64,000 nt of DNA from an uncultured Bacteroidales bacterium (GTDB lineage Bacteria; Bacteroidota; Bacteroidia; Bacteroidales; Muribaculaceae). The stretch is from positions 62,001 through 126,000 of the forward strand of contig CADBDH010000006.1 in NCBI GenBank assembly GCA_902793405.1. The letters run 5' to 3'. Both the position numbers and the translations under genes were made by a program. Positions 53,817-62,630 of the stretch are shown in pieces. Under the pieces are notes generated by a model. That model worked only from the letters and a program-made list of their open reading frames with translations. It searched no databases and was not told where the DNA came from. Numbering within the stretch: position 1 is the stretch's first letter; the number at the start of each line of letters is the position of its first letter.

Positions 53817-54689
53817 CTAATTCTGCGAAGCGCGCACGGCACGCACGGTTAAGCCGTTGCAGCGGCTGCCGCCACCAAATTCAAAGAATTCCCATGACAA
53901 GTGAATGCCCGCTGCACCGGTCGAGGGGACGGGTGGCAGATTGAGCGTGCGTGACCAGTAGAAGCCCTCCTCGCCCACATAGTCGAGATCATAGGCCAGG
54001 CGGATACCCGAAGCAGGGAAGAACACCGTGTTACCATTGGGGCCGGTCACCATCTGGCCATTCATGCCGTTTAGCTGTGTCCACTCCCAAGTGCAGTAAT
54101 CAAATAATTCAAAGATCTGGTCACGGGACGGCATGCGCCACTCGGGGCCCATGTTCACATAGGCAGCATCGTCCTCAGGATCCAGTTCGGTCTTGTTATC
54201 AATCTCGCCGTTAGTGCTCTTGGTGTTGTACTTGGACAAATAGATTTTCCCGTTTTCAACATATACCCACGCCGTGGTCTCCCACCAGTAGTATTCCTTG
54301 TTGGGCACAACCTCACCCCAGGCAAAGTAGTCGCCGCAGTCCTCGGGGTTGACGGCACCCACGTTGCTCGTCGCCCACAGCGTACCGCTGGGCAAGCCCA
54401 GGTCAACGCTCTCATATTCGGGAGGCGTCACGGGGTCATCGGGCCATGAACCTTTTAACAGGTAATCCACCAGGCTGGCCACGTCAGAGATCGCAACCAC
54501 CCCATCAAGGTCCACATCACCCTCGGCAACACCCTGCAGCAGGTTGTCAACCAGGCGGGCAACATCAGCAATACCAACCATGCCGTCCTGGTCCACATCA
54601 CCACGGACAGACTCCTGAGCACCGGCACTAAACGAGGCCGACATCAACAATACCAATACAACTAAAAAAGAGCTAAATTTCTTCATCAT
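53817..54689 (-). CDS. Dockerin protein with VDLGLPSG-WAT domain
   Basis: The 290-residue product has a signal peptide, then two dockerin-like loops (DVDQDGMVGIADV, DVDLDGVVAISDV) ending in YLLKGSWPDD. A C-terminal domain of about 190 residues begins SVDLGLPSGTLWATSNVGA, continues GDYFAWGEV and GPEWRMPSRDQIFEL and ends VRAVRASQN. I know this domain as frequent in Bacteroidales surface proteins and reminiscent of the Fibrobacter succinogenes major paralogous domain; its function is unknown. The same domain ends the LRR protein at 54942-58241 and the broken gene at 61618-62370. It is probably a surface protein. Confidence 0.8.
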   Translation of the reverse strand: MMKKFSSFLVVLVLLMSASFSAGAQESVRGDVDQDGMVGIADVARLVDNLLQGVAEGDVDLDGVVAISDVASLVDYLLKGSWPDDPVTPPEYESVDLGLPSGTLWATSNVGAVNPEDCGDYFAWGEVVPNKEYYWWETTAWVYVENGKIYLSKYNTKSTNGEIDNKTELDPEDDAAYVNMGPEWRMPSRDQIFELFDYCTWEWTQLNGMNGQMVTGPNGNTVFFPASGIRLAYDLDYVGEEGFYWSRTLNLPPVPSTGAAGIHLSWEFFEFGGGSRCNGLTVRAVRASQN

Positions 54690-54729
54690 GTTCTTGAATA
54701 TAATTTGGATTATCTTGTTTTTACATCCG

Positions 54730-54759
54730 CAAAATTAGTGGTATTTTTCCATTCCACAA
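54730..54759 (-). promoter_or_regulatory. Promoter of the 53817-54689 gene
   Basis: On the minus strand TAATTTTG (54737-54730) and TTG (54759-54757) are spaced by 19 bp. The predicted leader is about 35 nt. Confidence 0.68.
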
Positions 54760-54784
54760 AGATAAACCGCTATCAGAATCTTTT

Positions 54785-54829
54785 TTAGTTGACGTTCAGC
54801 AGGCAGTCAATCAGGGCGGTGTGGTAGCC
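54785..54829 (-). pseudogene. Remnant of a dockerin C-terminus
   Basis: Read on the minus strand this encodes HTALIDCLLNVN followed by a TAA stop, very like the last helix of the dockerin repeats nearby (VTALIDYLLN). Upstream it is cut off by the right end of a MITE-like element. It is too short to be a gene and looks like the tail of a lost dockerin protein. Confidence 0.45.
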
Positions 54830-54844
54830 TGATTTTATCTATTT

Positions 54845-54916
54845 TATTAATAATTTTGTTGAATTTCTCGAGCGAAGCTCGATTAAAGCTTTTAGGCGTT
54901 AGTTTTGCAACACCCT
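54845..54916. mobile_element. MITE-like element, right-end fragment (copy B)
   Basis: About 72 bp match the right half of copy C at 61.5 kb, including TTCTCGAGCGAAGCTCGATT and AGGCGTTAGTTTTGCAACA, with the inner hairpin CGAGC-GAA-GCTCG. No left end is found, so it is truncated. It lies 26 bp after the stop of the LRR gene at 54942. Confidence 0.65.
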
Positions 54917-54941
54917 GCTATACAACATCAGATAACTTTTG

Positions 54942-57900
54942 CTAGTTCTGCGGGGCGCGCACGGGGCGCACGGGGTGCCCGACAAAGCGGCTGACGCCGT
55001 TTTCGGTCACTTCGTTCATATAGCAGTACAGGTAGTAGGCGACCGACGGCCACATCGAATAGATTGTGCCTGTCCAGTAGTGGCAGTAAAGGTTCGCCCC
55101 CACGAGCGAATTGCCGTCACGGTAACCTGCAGCGGGCAAAAAGATTTTATTGCCGTTGGGACCGGTAACCAATTGGCCGTTCACACCGTTGCGCTGCGCC
55201 ATCGTCCACGTGCATTTGTGGATCAACTCGTTCATCTGCTCCTGGGTTGGCGTGCACCACATCGGGCCCCAGTTCGCCCAGGCGGCATCATCGTCCGGTT
55301 CCAGCGCGGCCTTGTTGTCAACCGTACCGTATTCGCTGGCGGTGCAGTACTTCGTCAACGAGTTTTTGCTGCCGTCGCACCACATGTAGGTGCTCCAGTC
55401 ATAACAGGACTTGGGCGCGGTCTCGCCCCAAGCGAAGTAGTCGCCATAATCCTCGGGGTTGCCGGCACCCACGTTGCAAGTGGCCCACATCGTTCCGCTG
55501 GGCAGCCCCAGGTCAACGTACTCGTGGTAGCCCCACATATTGTCGCCCTGGATGATGGCGATGATCGCATTGATGTCGGCGATGTTGATTTCGCCATCAC
55601 CATTCACGTCGGCAGCAGCCGAATCACCACTTTTTTCCTGTATGACACCAACCACGGCATTCACGTCGGCAATATTGACCTCGCCGTCACGGTTCACGTC
55701 GCCGGGAATCAAGTTTTCCACAATCAGCCCGAAATAGGGATTCCAGTTCTCGTCGGCGCGATAGGCATGAGCCGTCCCAAACCGCACATGAAGCGTACGG
55801 CCCGAATAGTCTGAAGGCCCCGAAGGATTGTCAGGCTCCAGGTAGAATATATAGCGGCCCATTGTAACGGCCGAGGGGTCAGCAATGTAGCAATATACGT
55901 CAGACAGGCTTGTGCATTTCTCAAACGCCCAGTTGCCAATCGAGGTGACCGATGCGGGTATCGTCACGCTTGACAAACTGGTGCAGCTAAGGAAAGCGAT
56001 CTCGTCGATTGAGGTGACCGAAGCGGGTATCGTCACGCTCGAGAGGCTACTGCAGCCAAAGAACGTTGCGTAAGTAATAGATTTAACCGAGTTGGGAATC
56101 GACACACTCTGCAGGCCACTGCATTCATAGAACGCTCCCGAAGCAATCGAGGTGACCGAGTTGGGAATCGTCACACTCTGCAGGCCACTGCAGCCACTAA
56201 ACGCACTGTAATCAATGCGAGTGACAGAGTTGGGAATCGTTATGCTCACCAGGGTACTGCAGCCACTAAACGCTGAATTTCCGATGGCAGTGACCGTGGT
56301 GGGAATAACGGTGTTTTGACAACCTGCTATCAGGGTATTGCTTGCTGTCTCGATGATGGCGTTACAATCATCGCGTGAGTCATAGATTGGATTTGTACTA
56401 TCCACCTTCATACTCACCAAGCCACTGCAAGAATCAAACGCCATATTGCCAATCGAGGTGACCGACGATGGAATCGTCACGCTCGGCAGACTGCTGCAGC
56501 CCGAAAAAGCGCCACTGCCGATAGTAGCGACCGAATTGGGAATTGTCAAATCGGTCACACTGCTGCAATTATCGAAAGCATATCTTCCAATCGAGGTGAC
56601 CGACGGGGGAATCGTTATACTCGTCAGACTGCTGCAGCTACGGAACGCGGCCTCGCCGATTGAGGTGACCGACGGGGGAATCGTTACACTCGGCAGGCTG
56701 CTGCAGAGGGTAAACACATATCTCCCGATAGAAGTGAGGGAATTAGATATCGTCACGCTCTGCAAACTAGTGCAGTGACAGAACGCATTGTCGCCGAGGG
56801 AGGTGACCGAGTTAGGAATCGTCACACTCGTCAATCCGCTGCAATTATCGAAAGCAGAGTTCCCAATCGAGGTGACCGAGTTAGGGATCGTCACGCTCGT
56901 CAAGCCTTTACAGTACAAGAACGCTTCGTGACCGATCGAGGTGACCGACGGGGGAATGGTAACACCCGTCAAGCCATGGCAGTAAGCAAACACATAGTAG
57001 CCGATGGACGTCAAGGAGTTGGATAGCGTCACGTTCGTCATCCCAACGCAATGCGCGAAAGCTCCGTCGCCGATGGTGGTGACCGAGTTAGGGATGATCA
57101 CGCTTAAAAGGCCATCACAGCCCAAGAACGCATTAGCGCCTATCGAGGTGACCGAATTACCGATAGTCACACTCATCAGTTTATTGCTGTGAGCGAACGC
57201 TCCGGCACCAATCGAGGTGACTGAATTGGGAATCGTTACACTGGCCGGGCAGCCGCACTGAGCGAACGCTCCGACACCGATGGCGGTAACAGTGCCCGGG
57301 ATGACGGTGTTACTACAACCTGCAATCAACGTGTTGCTTGCCGTCTCGATGATCGCGTTGCAATTGTCACGGGAATCGTAGGTCGGGTTGCCACTGGCCA
57401 CCACGAGACGTGACAGGTAGAGACAACCCGCGAACAGAGTTTGGCCAATAGAGGTAACCGAGTTGCCGATGGTCACACTCGTCAGATTACTGCAATCCTC
57501 GAATACTTCGTCAGAGAGCGCTGTGACAGAGTTGCCAATGATTACGCTCGTCAGACCACTGCAATAAGCAAACGCACCATTGCCAATAGTGGTAACCGAG
57601 TCGCCGATATCGACATGCTTCAAACCGCTGCACTCCCCGAAAGCATAGTGGCCAATGGAAGTAACCGAATTGGGAATCGTCACACTGGTCAGGCCAACGC
57701 AGCCACCGAATGCGCAGTCGCCGATAGCGGTGACCGAGCCCGGGATGACGGTGTTTCTACAACCGGCAATCAGCGTGTTGCTTGCCGTCTCGATGATGGC
57801 GTTGCAATCGCCACGGGAATCGTAGGTCGTGTTTCCACTGGCCACCACGATGCTCGTCAGGCCGCCACAGTGAATGAACACGCTGCCGCCGATGGAGGTG

Positions 57901-58241
57901 ACCGAGTTAGGAATCGTCACACTCATCAGGCCACTGCACTCCCTGAAAGCATAGTGGCCAATGGTCTTAACCGAGTTGGGTATCGTCACCCCAGTCAGTT
58001 CTTTACAGCCTGCAAAAGCATTGTCGCCGATGGTGGTGACCGGGTAGGCCACGGTGTTGTAGCTGACGTTCCAGGGGATGGTCAGAGAGCCGGCAATGGA
58101 GCGGTCACAAGACACGACTCTGGCTTCGTTGTCAGCGATAGTGTATCTGATGCCATCTAACTCAACGTAATCGGCACCGGTGGCGGCTGCAGGCAATAGC
58201 AGCGCCAGCAGCAACAGGGCTGATGTGATAAAACTTCTCAT
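54942..58241 (-). CDS. BspA-type LRR protein with dockerin and VDLGLPSG domain
   Basis: The 1099-residue product has a signal peptide (MRSFITSALLLLALLLPAAATG) and a short conserved head (VELDGIRYTIADNEARVVSC). Roughly 30 BspA-type (LRR_5) repeats of about 23 residues follow, with core SVTIPNSVTSIGxxAFxxCSGL. Three cassettes with YDSRxDCNAIIETASNTL interrupt the repeats. A dockerin-like pair (DVNRDGEVNIADV, DVNGDGEINIADI) follows, and the C-terminus is a VDLGLPSGTMWATCNVGA domain ending VRPVRAPQN. BspA proteins act as adhesins binding host or bacterial surfaces. It starts 65 bp after the stop of the next LRR gene, so the two are probably cotranscribed. Confidence 0.88.
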   Translation of the reverse strand: MRSFITSALLLLALLLPAAATGADYVELDGIRYTIADNEARVVSCDRSIAGSLTIPWNVSYNTVAYPVTTIGDNAFAGCKELTGVTIPNSVKTIGHYAFRECSGLMSVTIPNSVTSIGGSVFIHCGGLTSIVVASGNTTYDSRGDCNAIIETASNTLIAGCRNTVIPGSVTAIGDCAFGGCVGLTSVTIPNSVTSIGHYAFGECSGLKHVDIGDSVTTIGNGAFAYCSGLTSVIIGNSVTALSDEVFEDCSNLTSVTIGNSVTSIGQTLFAGCLYLSRLVVASGNPTYDSRDNCNAIIETASNTLIAGCSNTVIPGTVTAIGVGAFAQCGCPASVTIPNSVTSIGAGAFAHSNKLMSVTIGNSVTSIGANAFLGCDGLLSVIIPNSVTTIGDGAFAHCVGMTNVTLSNSLTSIGYYVFAYCHGLTGVTIPPSVTSIGHEAFLYCKGLTSVTIPNSVTSIGNSAFDNCSGLTSVTIPNSVTSLGDNAFCHCTSLQSVTISNSLTSIGRYVFTLCSSLPSVTIPPSVTSIGEAAFRSCSSLTSITIPPSVTSIGRYAFDNCSSVTDLTIPNSVATIGSGAFSGCSSLPSVTIPSSVTSIGNMAFDSCSGLVSMKVDSTNPIYDSRDDCNAIIETASNTLIAGCQNTVIPTTVTAIGNSAFSGCSTLVSITIPNSVTRIDYSAFSGCSGLQSVTIPNSVTSIASGAFYECSGLQSVSIPNSVKSITYATFFGCSSLSSVTIPASVTSIDEIAFLSCTSLSSVTIPASVTSIGNWAFEKCTSLSDVYCYIADPSAVTMGRYIFYLEPDNPSGPSDYSGRTLHVRFGTAHAYRADENWNPYFGLIVENLIPGDVNRDGEVNIADVNAVVGVIQEKSGDSAAADVNGDGEINIADINAIIAIIQGDNMWGYHEYVDLGLPSGTMWATCNVGAGNPEDYGDYFAWGETAPKSCYDWSTYMWCDGSKNSLTKYCTASEYGTVDNKAALEPDDDAAWANWGPMWCTPTQEQMNELIHKCTWTMAQRNGVNGQLVTGPNGNKIFLPAAGYRDGNSLVGANLYCHYWTGTIYSMWPSVAYYLYCYMNEVTENGVSRFVGHPVRPVRAPQN

Positions 58242-58306
58242 AGTCGGCTTGGGTGTATTTTGTGTTGTTACTGGATATGTTCATTCCGAGGTATTCTCGG
58301 GCACGG

Positions 58307-61153
58307 TCACTGCGTCAGAATAAAGTTGATAATTGCATTAATGTCGGCGATGTTTACCTCGCGGTCACCGTTCACGTCGGCCTCGGGTAAATCATAATCT
58401 TCCAGAATGACGTTGACGACAAAATTCACGTCGGCGATGTTCACCTCGCCATCGCGATTCACGTCGGGACGACATGCCATGCTGTTGACTTGAATGCAAT
58501 AGATCTCGCCACAAGCCTCGCATGTCCTGGTCTTGTTGGCTACTCTGTAGCGCATATAATAGATGCCTGCCTCGTTGAAAGTATAATCAATCTCGTCCTC
58601 GTTGAATTGCAGGATGATGTCTTCAAAGTCGGGATCCGTTGCCATCTCCCATACGCTATGGCCCACCGCGTCGGTAGGCTTGCCTGCAAACAAGAGTTCT
58701 AATGGAGCCGTTCCCATAAGCACTCCATCCATGATGTCCACGTTGTACTTTGGAGTGACTGTGGAGCGGCAGTCCACTGCCTGGGTGAAGTAATACTCAC
58801 TCTCGAGGGCTAGTTCATGTCCCCATGACTCAATGAAACGGTCGCCAGTGAGCACGAAACAGGTGCCGCACAGTGGTGGCACAATCTCAATGCCCTCGTC
58901 CAGGGAGGCAAAATTCTCGACGGTTTCTTCCTCCGACCAACACCCATAATAGTCATTCCACACCAGGGTGTAGTATATCAATTTGATTTCGCGGTCGAGC
59001 ACTTGTCGGTTGCCGTTTACAGTGTAGTAATAGATGGCGTCGGCGTGTCCGTCGACGTTAATCGTGAGCAGATTGCACGGGTCGTCGTCATTGATGTACA
59101 CGTCATTCAACTCCATGTAGTGGTCGGCATAGTTGACTACCCAGTAGTAACTGATTTTGGAGCCTTCGGTGATTCTGTAGCCCGTATTGGGAATGACATG
59201 ATTGAGCGTGGTGAGGTTGCCGGTATGGGTAATATCGGTGAGCTCCTCGATGAGGAGTTGACCGCTACTGTAGTCAAATCTTTCCCATGTCACCGCATCA
59301 TCGGTCGATGCAGTATAGTTCATCTTTACCCCGTCGGTATTGTAAACGACAAAGATCTTATCCAGGCCGGTGCTCTCCTCGGGTATCACCTCGATGACAG
59401 GATACTGCCCCACACCGGTAAATGTAGGTATCACGTCATCCTTAATCTCTCCAAAATAGGGATACCAGTTCTCGTTCGTCTGATAGGCCATGGTCGTGCC
59501 TTGCGGCACATGCAGCGTGCGGCCCGAGTAGTTTAGATCCGTTAAATGAAAAATTGAGCTTGCATAGGTCACTCTCGATGGGTCGGTAATGTGACTATAC
59601 ACATCTGTCAGCCCGCTGCAGCCCCAAAACGCCCAGTCACCGATGCTGGTGACCGAGTTGCCAATGGTGATGTCGGCCAGAGCAGTGCAAGCATAGAAGG
59701 CGCTCCTACCGATAGTGACGACCGAGTTGGGGATATTCACGCTGGTCAGGCCTTTACAGTACAAGAACGCTTCGTCACCGATCGAGGTGACCGAGGTGGG
59801 AATCGTCACGCCCGTCAAGCCACGGCAGTAAGCGAACACATAGTAGCCGATGGACGTCAGGGAGTTGGATAGCGTCACGCTCGTCAGGCCAACGCTATGC
59901 GCGAATGCTCCGTCACCGATGGTGGTGACCGAGTTAGGGATGGTCACGTTCGTCAGGCCATCACAGCTATAGAAGGCATTACGGCCTATCGAGGTGACCG
60001 AATTACCGATCGTCACACTCATCAGTTTATTGCTGTGATAGAACGCTGCATTTCCTATCGAGGTGACCGAATTGGGAATCGTCACATTTGCCGGGCAGCC
60101 GCACTGAGCGAACGCTCCAGCACCAATGGCGGTGACAGTGCCCGGAATGACGGTGTTACTGCAACCGGCGATCAGCGTGTTGCTTGCCGTCTCGATGATG
60201 GCGTTGCAATCGCCACGGGAATCGTAGGTCGGGTTTCCGCTGGCCACCGCGAGACGCGACAGGGAGAGACAACGCCTGAACAGACTTTGGCCAATGGAGG
60301 TGACCGAATTGCCGATGGTCACACCCTTCAGGCCAGTGCAACCATCGAATACTTCCTCCGAGAGCGTTGTAACCGAGTTGGGAATTGTCACACTGGTCAG
60401 GCCAACGCAAGCCGAGAATGCAGCGTAGCCAATAGTGGTAACCGAGTTGCCCAAATCGACATTCATTAAGCCACTGCACTCCCTGAACGCATAGTGGCCA
60501 ATGGAAGTAACCGAGTTGGGAATCGACACACTGGTCAGGCCAACGCAGCCACCAAACGCCCAGTCGCCGATGGCGGTAACCGTGCCCGGGATAGCTGTCC
60601 GCATGCAACCGGCAATCAGCGTGTTGCTTGCCGTCTCGATGATGGCATTGCAATCGTCACGGGAATCGTAGGTCGTGTTTCCACTGGCCACCACGATGCT
60701 CGTCAAGCCCTCACAGTGAAAGAACGCGCTGCTGCCGATGGTTGTGACCGAGTTGCCGATGGAAACACTCGTCAGCCCACTGCAGCCATCAAACGCATAA
60801 GTGTCGATGATGGTAACCGAGTTAGGAATCGTCATGCTCGTCAAACTCTGGCAACCGGCGAATGCATAGGTGCCGATGGAGATGACCGAATTGGGAATTG
60901 TCACCTCAGTCAATTGTTGGCAAGCATTGAAAGCATAGCTGCCGATGGCAGTGACCGGGTAGGCCACGCCGTTGTAGCCGACAGTCGAGGGGATGGCCAC
61001 ATTGCCGGCACGGGAGCGGTCACAACGCGAGACACTGGCTTCGTTGTCAGCGATAGCGTATCTGATGCCGTCTAACTCAACGTAATCGGCTGCGGCGGTA
61101 GCCGGCAGCAGCAGTGCCAGCAGCAACAGGGCTGATGTGATAAAACTTCTCAT
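58307..61153 (-). CDS. BspA-type LRR protein with C-terminal dockerin
   Basis: The 948-residue product (ATG at 61153; a longer GTG start would sit at the transcription start) shares the signal peptide MRSFITSALLLLALLLPA and the head domain with the downstream LRR gene. About 20 BspA-type repeats occupy residues 60-545 and include two NAIIETASNTL cassettes and a nearly identical CGCP block. The remaining 400 residues form beta-rich, PKD/Ig-like sequence (VGQYPVIEVIPEES and onward). The protein ends in two dockerin-like loops (DVNRDGEVNIADV, DVNGDREVNIADI). It is probably a surface adhesin, and its promoter is well formed. Confidence 0.88.
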   Translation of the reverse strand: MRSFITSALLLLALLLPATAAADYVELDGIRYAIADNEASVSRCDRSRAGNVAIPSTVGYNGVAYPVTAIGSYAFNACQQLTEVTIPNSVISIGTYAFAGCQSLTSMTIPNSVTIIDTYAFDGCSGLTSVSIGNSVTTIGSSAFFHCEGLTSIVVASGNTTYDSRDDCNAIIETASNTLIAGCMRTAIPGTVTAIGDWAFGGCVGLTSVSIPNSVTSIGHYAFRECSGLMNVDLGNSVTTIGYAAFSACVGLTSVTIPNSVTTLSEEVFDGCTGLKGVTIGNSVTSIGQSLFRRCLSLSRLAVASGNPTYDSRGDCNAIIETASNTLIAGCSNTVIPGTVTAIGAGAFAQCGCPANVTIPNSVTSIGNAAFYHSNKLMSVTIGNSVTSIGRNAFYSCDGLTNVTIPNSVTTIGDGAFAHSVGLTSVTLSNSLTSIGYYVFAYCRGLTGVTIPTSVTSIGDEAFLYCKGLTSVNIPNSVVTIGRSAFYACTALADITIGNSVTSIGDWAFWGCSGLTDVYSHITDPSRVTYASSIFHLTDLNYSGRTLHVPQGTTMAYQTNENWYPYFGEIKDDVIPTFTGVGQYPVIEVIPEESTGLDKIFVVYNTDGVKMNYTASTDDAVTWERFDYSSGQLLIEELTDITHTGNLTTLNHVIPNTGYRITEGSKISYYWVVNYADHYMELNDVYINDDDPCNLLTINVDGHADAIYYYTVNGNRQVLDREIKLIYYTLVWNDYYGCWSEEETVENFASLDEGIEIVPPLCGTCFVLTGDRFIESWGHELALESEYYFTQAVDCRSTVTPKYNVDIMDGVLMGTAPLELLFAGKPTDAVGHSVWEMATDPDFEDIILQFNEDEIDYTFNEAGIYYMRYRVANKTRTCEACGEIYCIQVNSMACRPDVNRDGEVNIADVNFVVNVILEDYDLPEADVNGDREVNIADINAIINFILTQ

Positions 61154-61208
61154 TTTGCAATATTTGTTCTGTGGGTAATCATTTCTTGATTTGTTCACTT
61201 GCTGACCA

Positions 61209-61238
61209 CAAATATACGCAATTAAGGCTTTGCGCCAA
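61209..61238 (-). promoter_or_regulatory. Promoter of the LRR gene pair
   Basis: On the minus strand TATATTTG (61216-61209) and TTG (61238-61236) are spaced by 19 bp. The predicted start near 61202 gives a leader of about 49 nt to the ATG at 61153. Confidence 0.7.
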
Positions 61239-61339
61239 AGGCATCTTGAACGTTTTTCGCCAATCTCCTTGAATTTCTTCTAAATATGTAAAAAATTTTG
61301 ACAATAAGCGACTTTTACACGGGCTTAATGACAGGAAAA

Positions 61340-61370
61340 AGCCAAACGACCCCTGACAGGTCATTTGGCT
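61340..61370 (-). terminator. Terminator, probably of the broken gene at 61618
   Basis: A 12-bp stem (AGCCAAATGACC / GGTCGTTTGGCT on the minus strand, one G-U wobble) is followed by TTTTTCC. It lies about 250 bp past the stop at 61618; the space between is filled by MITE-like sequence. Confidence 0.75.
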
Positions 61371-61381
61371 CTAGATGGTGT

Positions 61382-61593
61382 GAGGGTGTTGCAAAACTAA
61401 CGCCTGAAAATTTTGAGGGTGTTGCAAAACTCATTTGAAACAACTATAAATCGGACTGCGGACGAAAAATTAAACAGAATTTTGTATAGAATTCAATTAA
61501 ATAAATATTTATTTTGATTTTGTTAATAATTTTCTATAATTTCTCGAGCGAAGCTCGATTAAAGCTTTCAGGCGCTAGTTTTGCAACAGTTTC
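61382..61593. mobile_element. MITE-like element copy C plus an extra inverted end
   Basis: A full unit of 179 bp spans 61415-61593, from GAGGGTGTTGCAAAACTCA to AGTTTTGCAACAGTTTC. The ends are imperfect inverted repeats, with CATTTGAAACAA inside the left and the hairpin CGAGC-GAA-GCTCG inside the right. Directly before it, 61382-61414 is a second, inverted right end (GAGGGTGTTGCAAAACTAAC, then GCCTGAAAATTTT). The nested ends suggest repeated insertion. It encodes no protein. Confidence 0.72.
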
Positions 61594-61617
61594 CACAGTT
61601 GTGTCAAAGCCTCGATG

Positions 61618-62370
61618 TTAATTCTGCGGAGCACGCACGGCACGAATGGTAAAGCCGAAGTAACGATTGCGATTCCATGCTGTAAAGTATGCCCCGTTAA
61701 AGTAGATGTAACGAGCGACATTACTGTCATCGCTAAAGATATCAGTTGACCAGAAGTAGCCGTAGTTGCCAACGCGCTCGTACTCACTGCCGTTGATCTG
61801 GCCAGCAAGCGGAAAGAATACCGTGTTGCCATTGGGACCCGTGATAAGCGCACCCATCACTCCGTTAATCTCCAACCTCTGAGTAGTGCAGATGTTTTTC
61901 AGCTCCAACAGCTGCTCCATTGTCGGCATGCGCCACGAGGGTCCCCAGTTGACGTAGGCAGCATCGTCCTCGGGGTCCAACACGGTCTTGTTGTCAACAA
62001 TGCCGCACGCGCCGTCGATGCAGTACTTGGTCAACGTCGAATCCGCACCGTTGCACCACTTGTAGGTGCTCCAGTCATAAACCTCCTTAGGTTCCACCTC
62101 TCCCCAGGCGAAGTAGTCGCCGTATTCCTCGGGACTCGTGGCACCCAGGTTACATGTCGCCCACAGCGTGCCGCTGGGCAGCCCCAGGTCAACCCACTCG
62201 TGCTCATCGGGTCAGGAGCCTTGTAACAGGTAATCAATCAGACTGCTCAGATCGCTGATGTTCACCTGCCCATCCTGACTCACATCACCACGGGGATAAT
62301 TCTGTGCATTGGCTGTAATCGAAGCCAACATCATCAATAATACAGCAAATAATGTGCTAAACTTTTTCAT
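61618..62370 (-). pseudogene. Dockerin/VDLGLPSG protein interrupted by TGA
   Basis: From the ATG at 62370 the frame encodes a signal peptide (MKKFSTLFAVLLMMLASITA), one dockerin-like loop (DVSQDGQVNISDL) and YLLQGS. It then meets a TGA at codon 53 (62214-62212) and continues in the same frame with PDEHEWVDLGLPSGTLWATC to the C-terminal IRAVRAPQN. The intact paralogue at 53817 reads LLKGSWPDD at this point, so a TGG tryptophan codon became TGA. Everything downstream is intact with no frameshift, and the promoter is intact, so the loss is recent, or the stop is read through. Confidence 0.85.
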
Positions 62371-62408
62371 ATCAATTTTATTTTAATGGGTTTATAACTA
62401 TTTACTCG

Positions 62409-62438
62409 CAAAATTAATGATAAAAGACGTGGTTTCAA
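62409..62438 (-). promoter_or_regulatory. Promoter of the TGA-interrupted gene
   Basis: On the minus strand TAATTTTG (62416-62409) and TTG (62438-62436) are spaced by 19 bp. The same promoter arrangement and spacing precede its paralogue at 53817. The interval 62440-62630 shows nothing I can recognise. Confidence 0.68.
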
Positions 62439-62630
62439 ACTTTTTCTACAACAAAAACCCATATCCCGTCATCACCAAAGCGCGAAAGAAACCCGAACCG
62501 GCACCCCAGCCCCTCACAAAAAGGAAAACAATAAATACAACAAATACGATGGCATCCGCGCCCCTAAAAAATAAAGACAACTCATACAACTCAAACAACT
62601 GGCTTCCGCACCCTGTTGGCTATTCAGGAT

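Noticed and set aside
62212-62214. Genetic code change with TGA read as an amino acid
   Set aside because: sbcC and other intact genes end at TGA at expected lengths, so TGA is a stop here.
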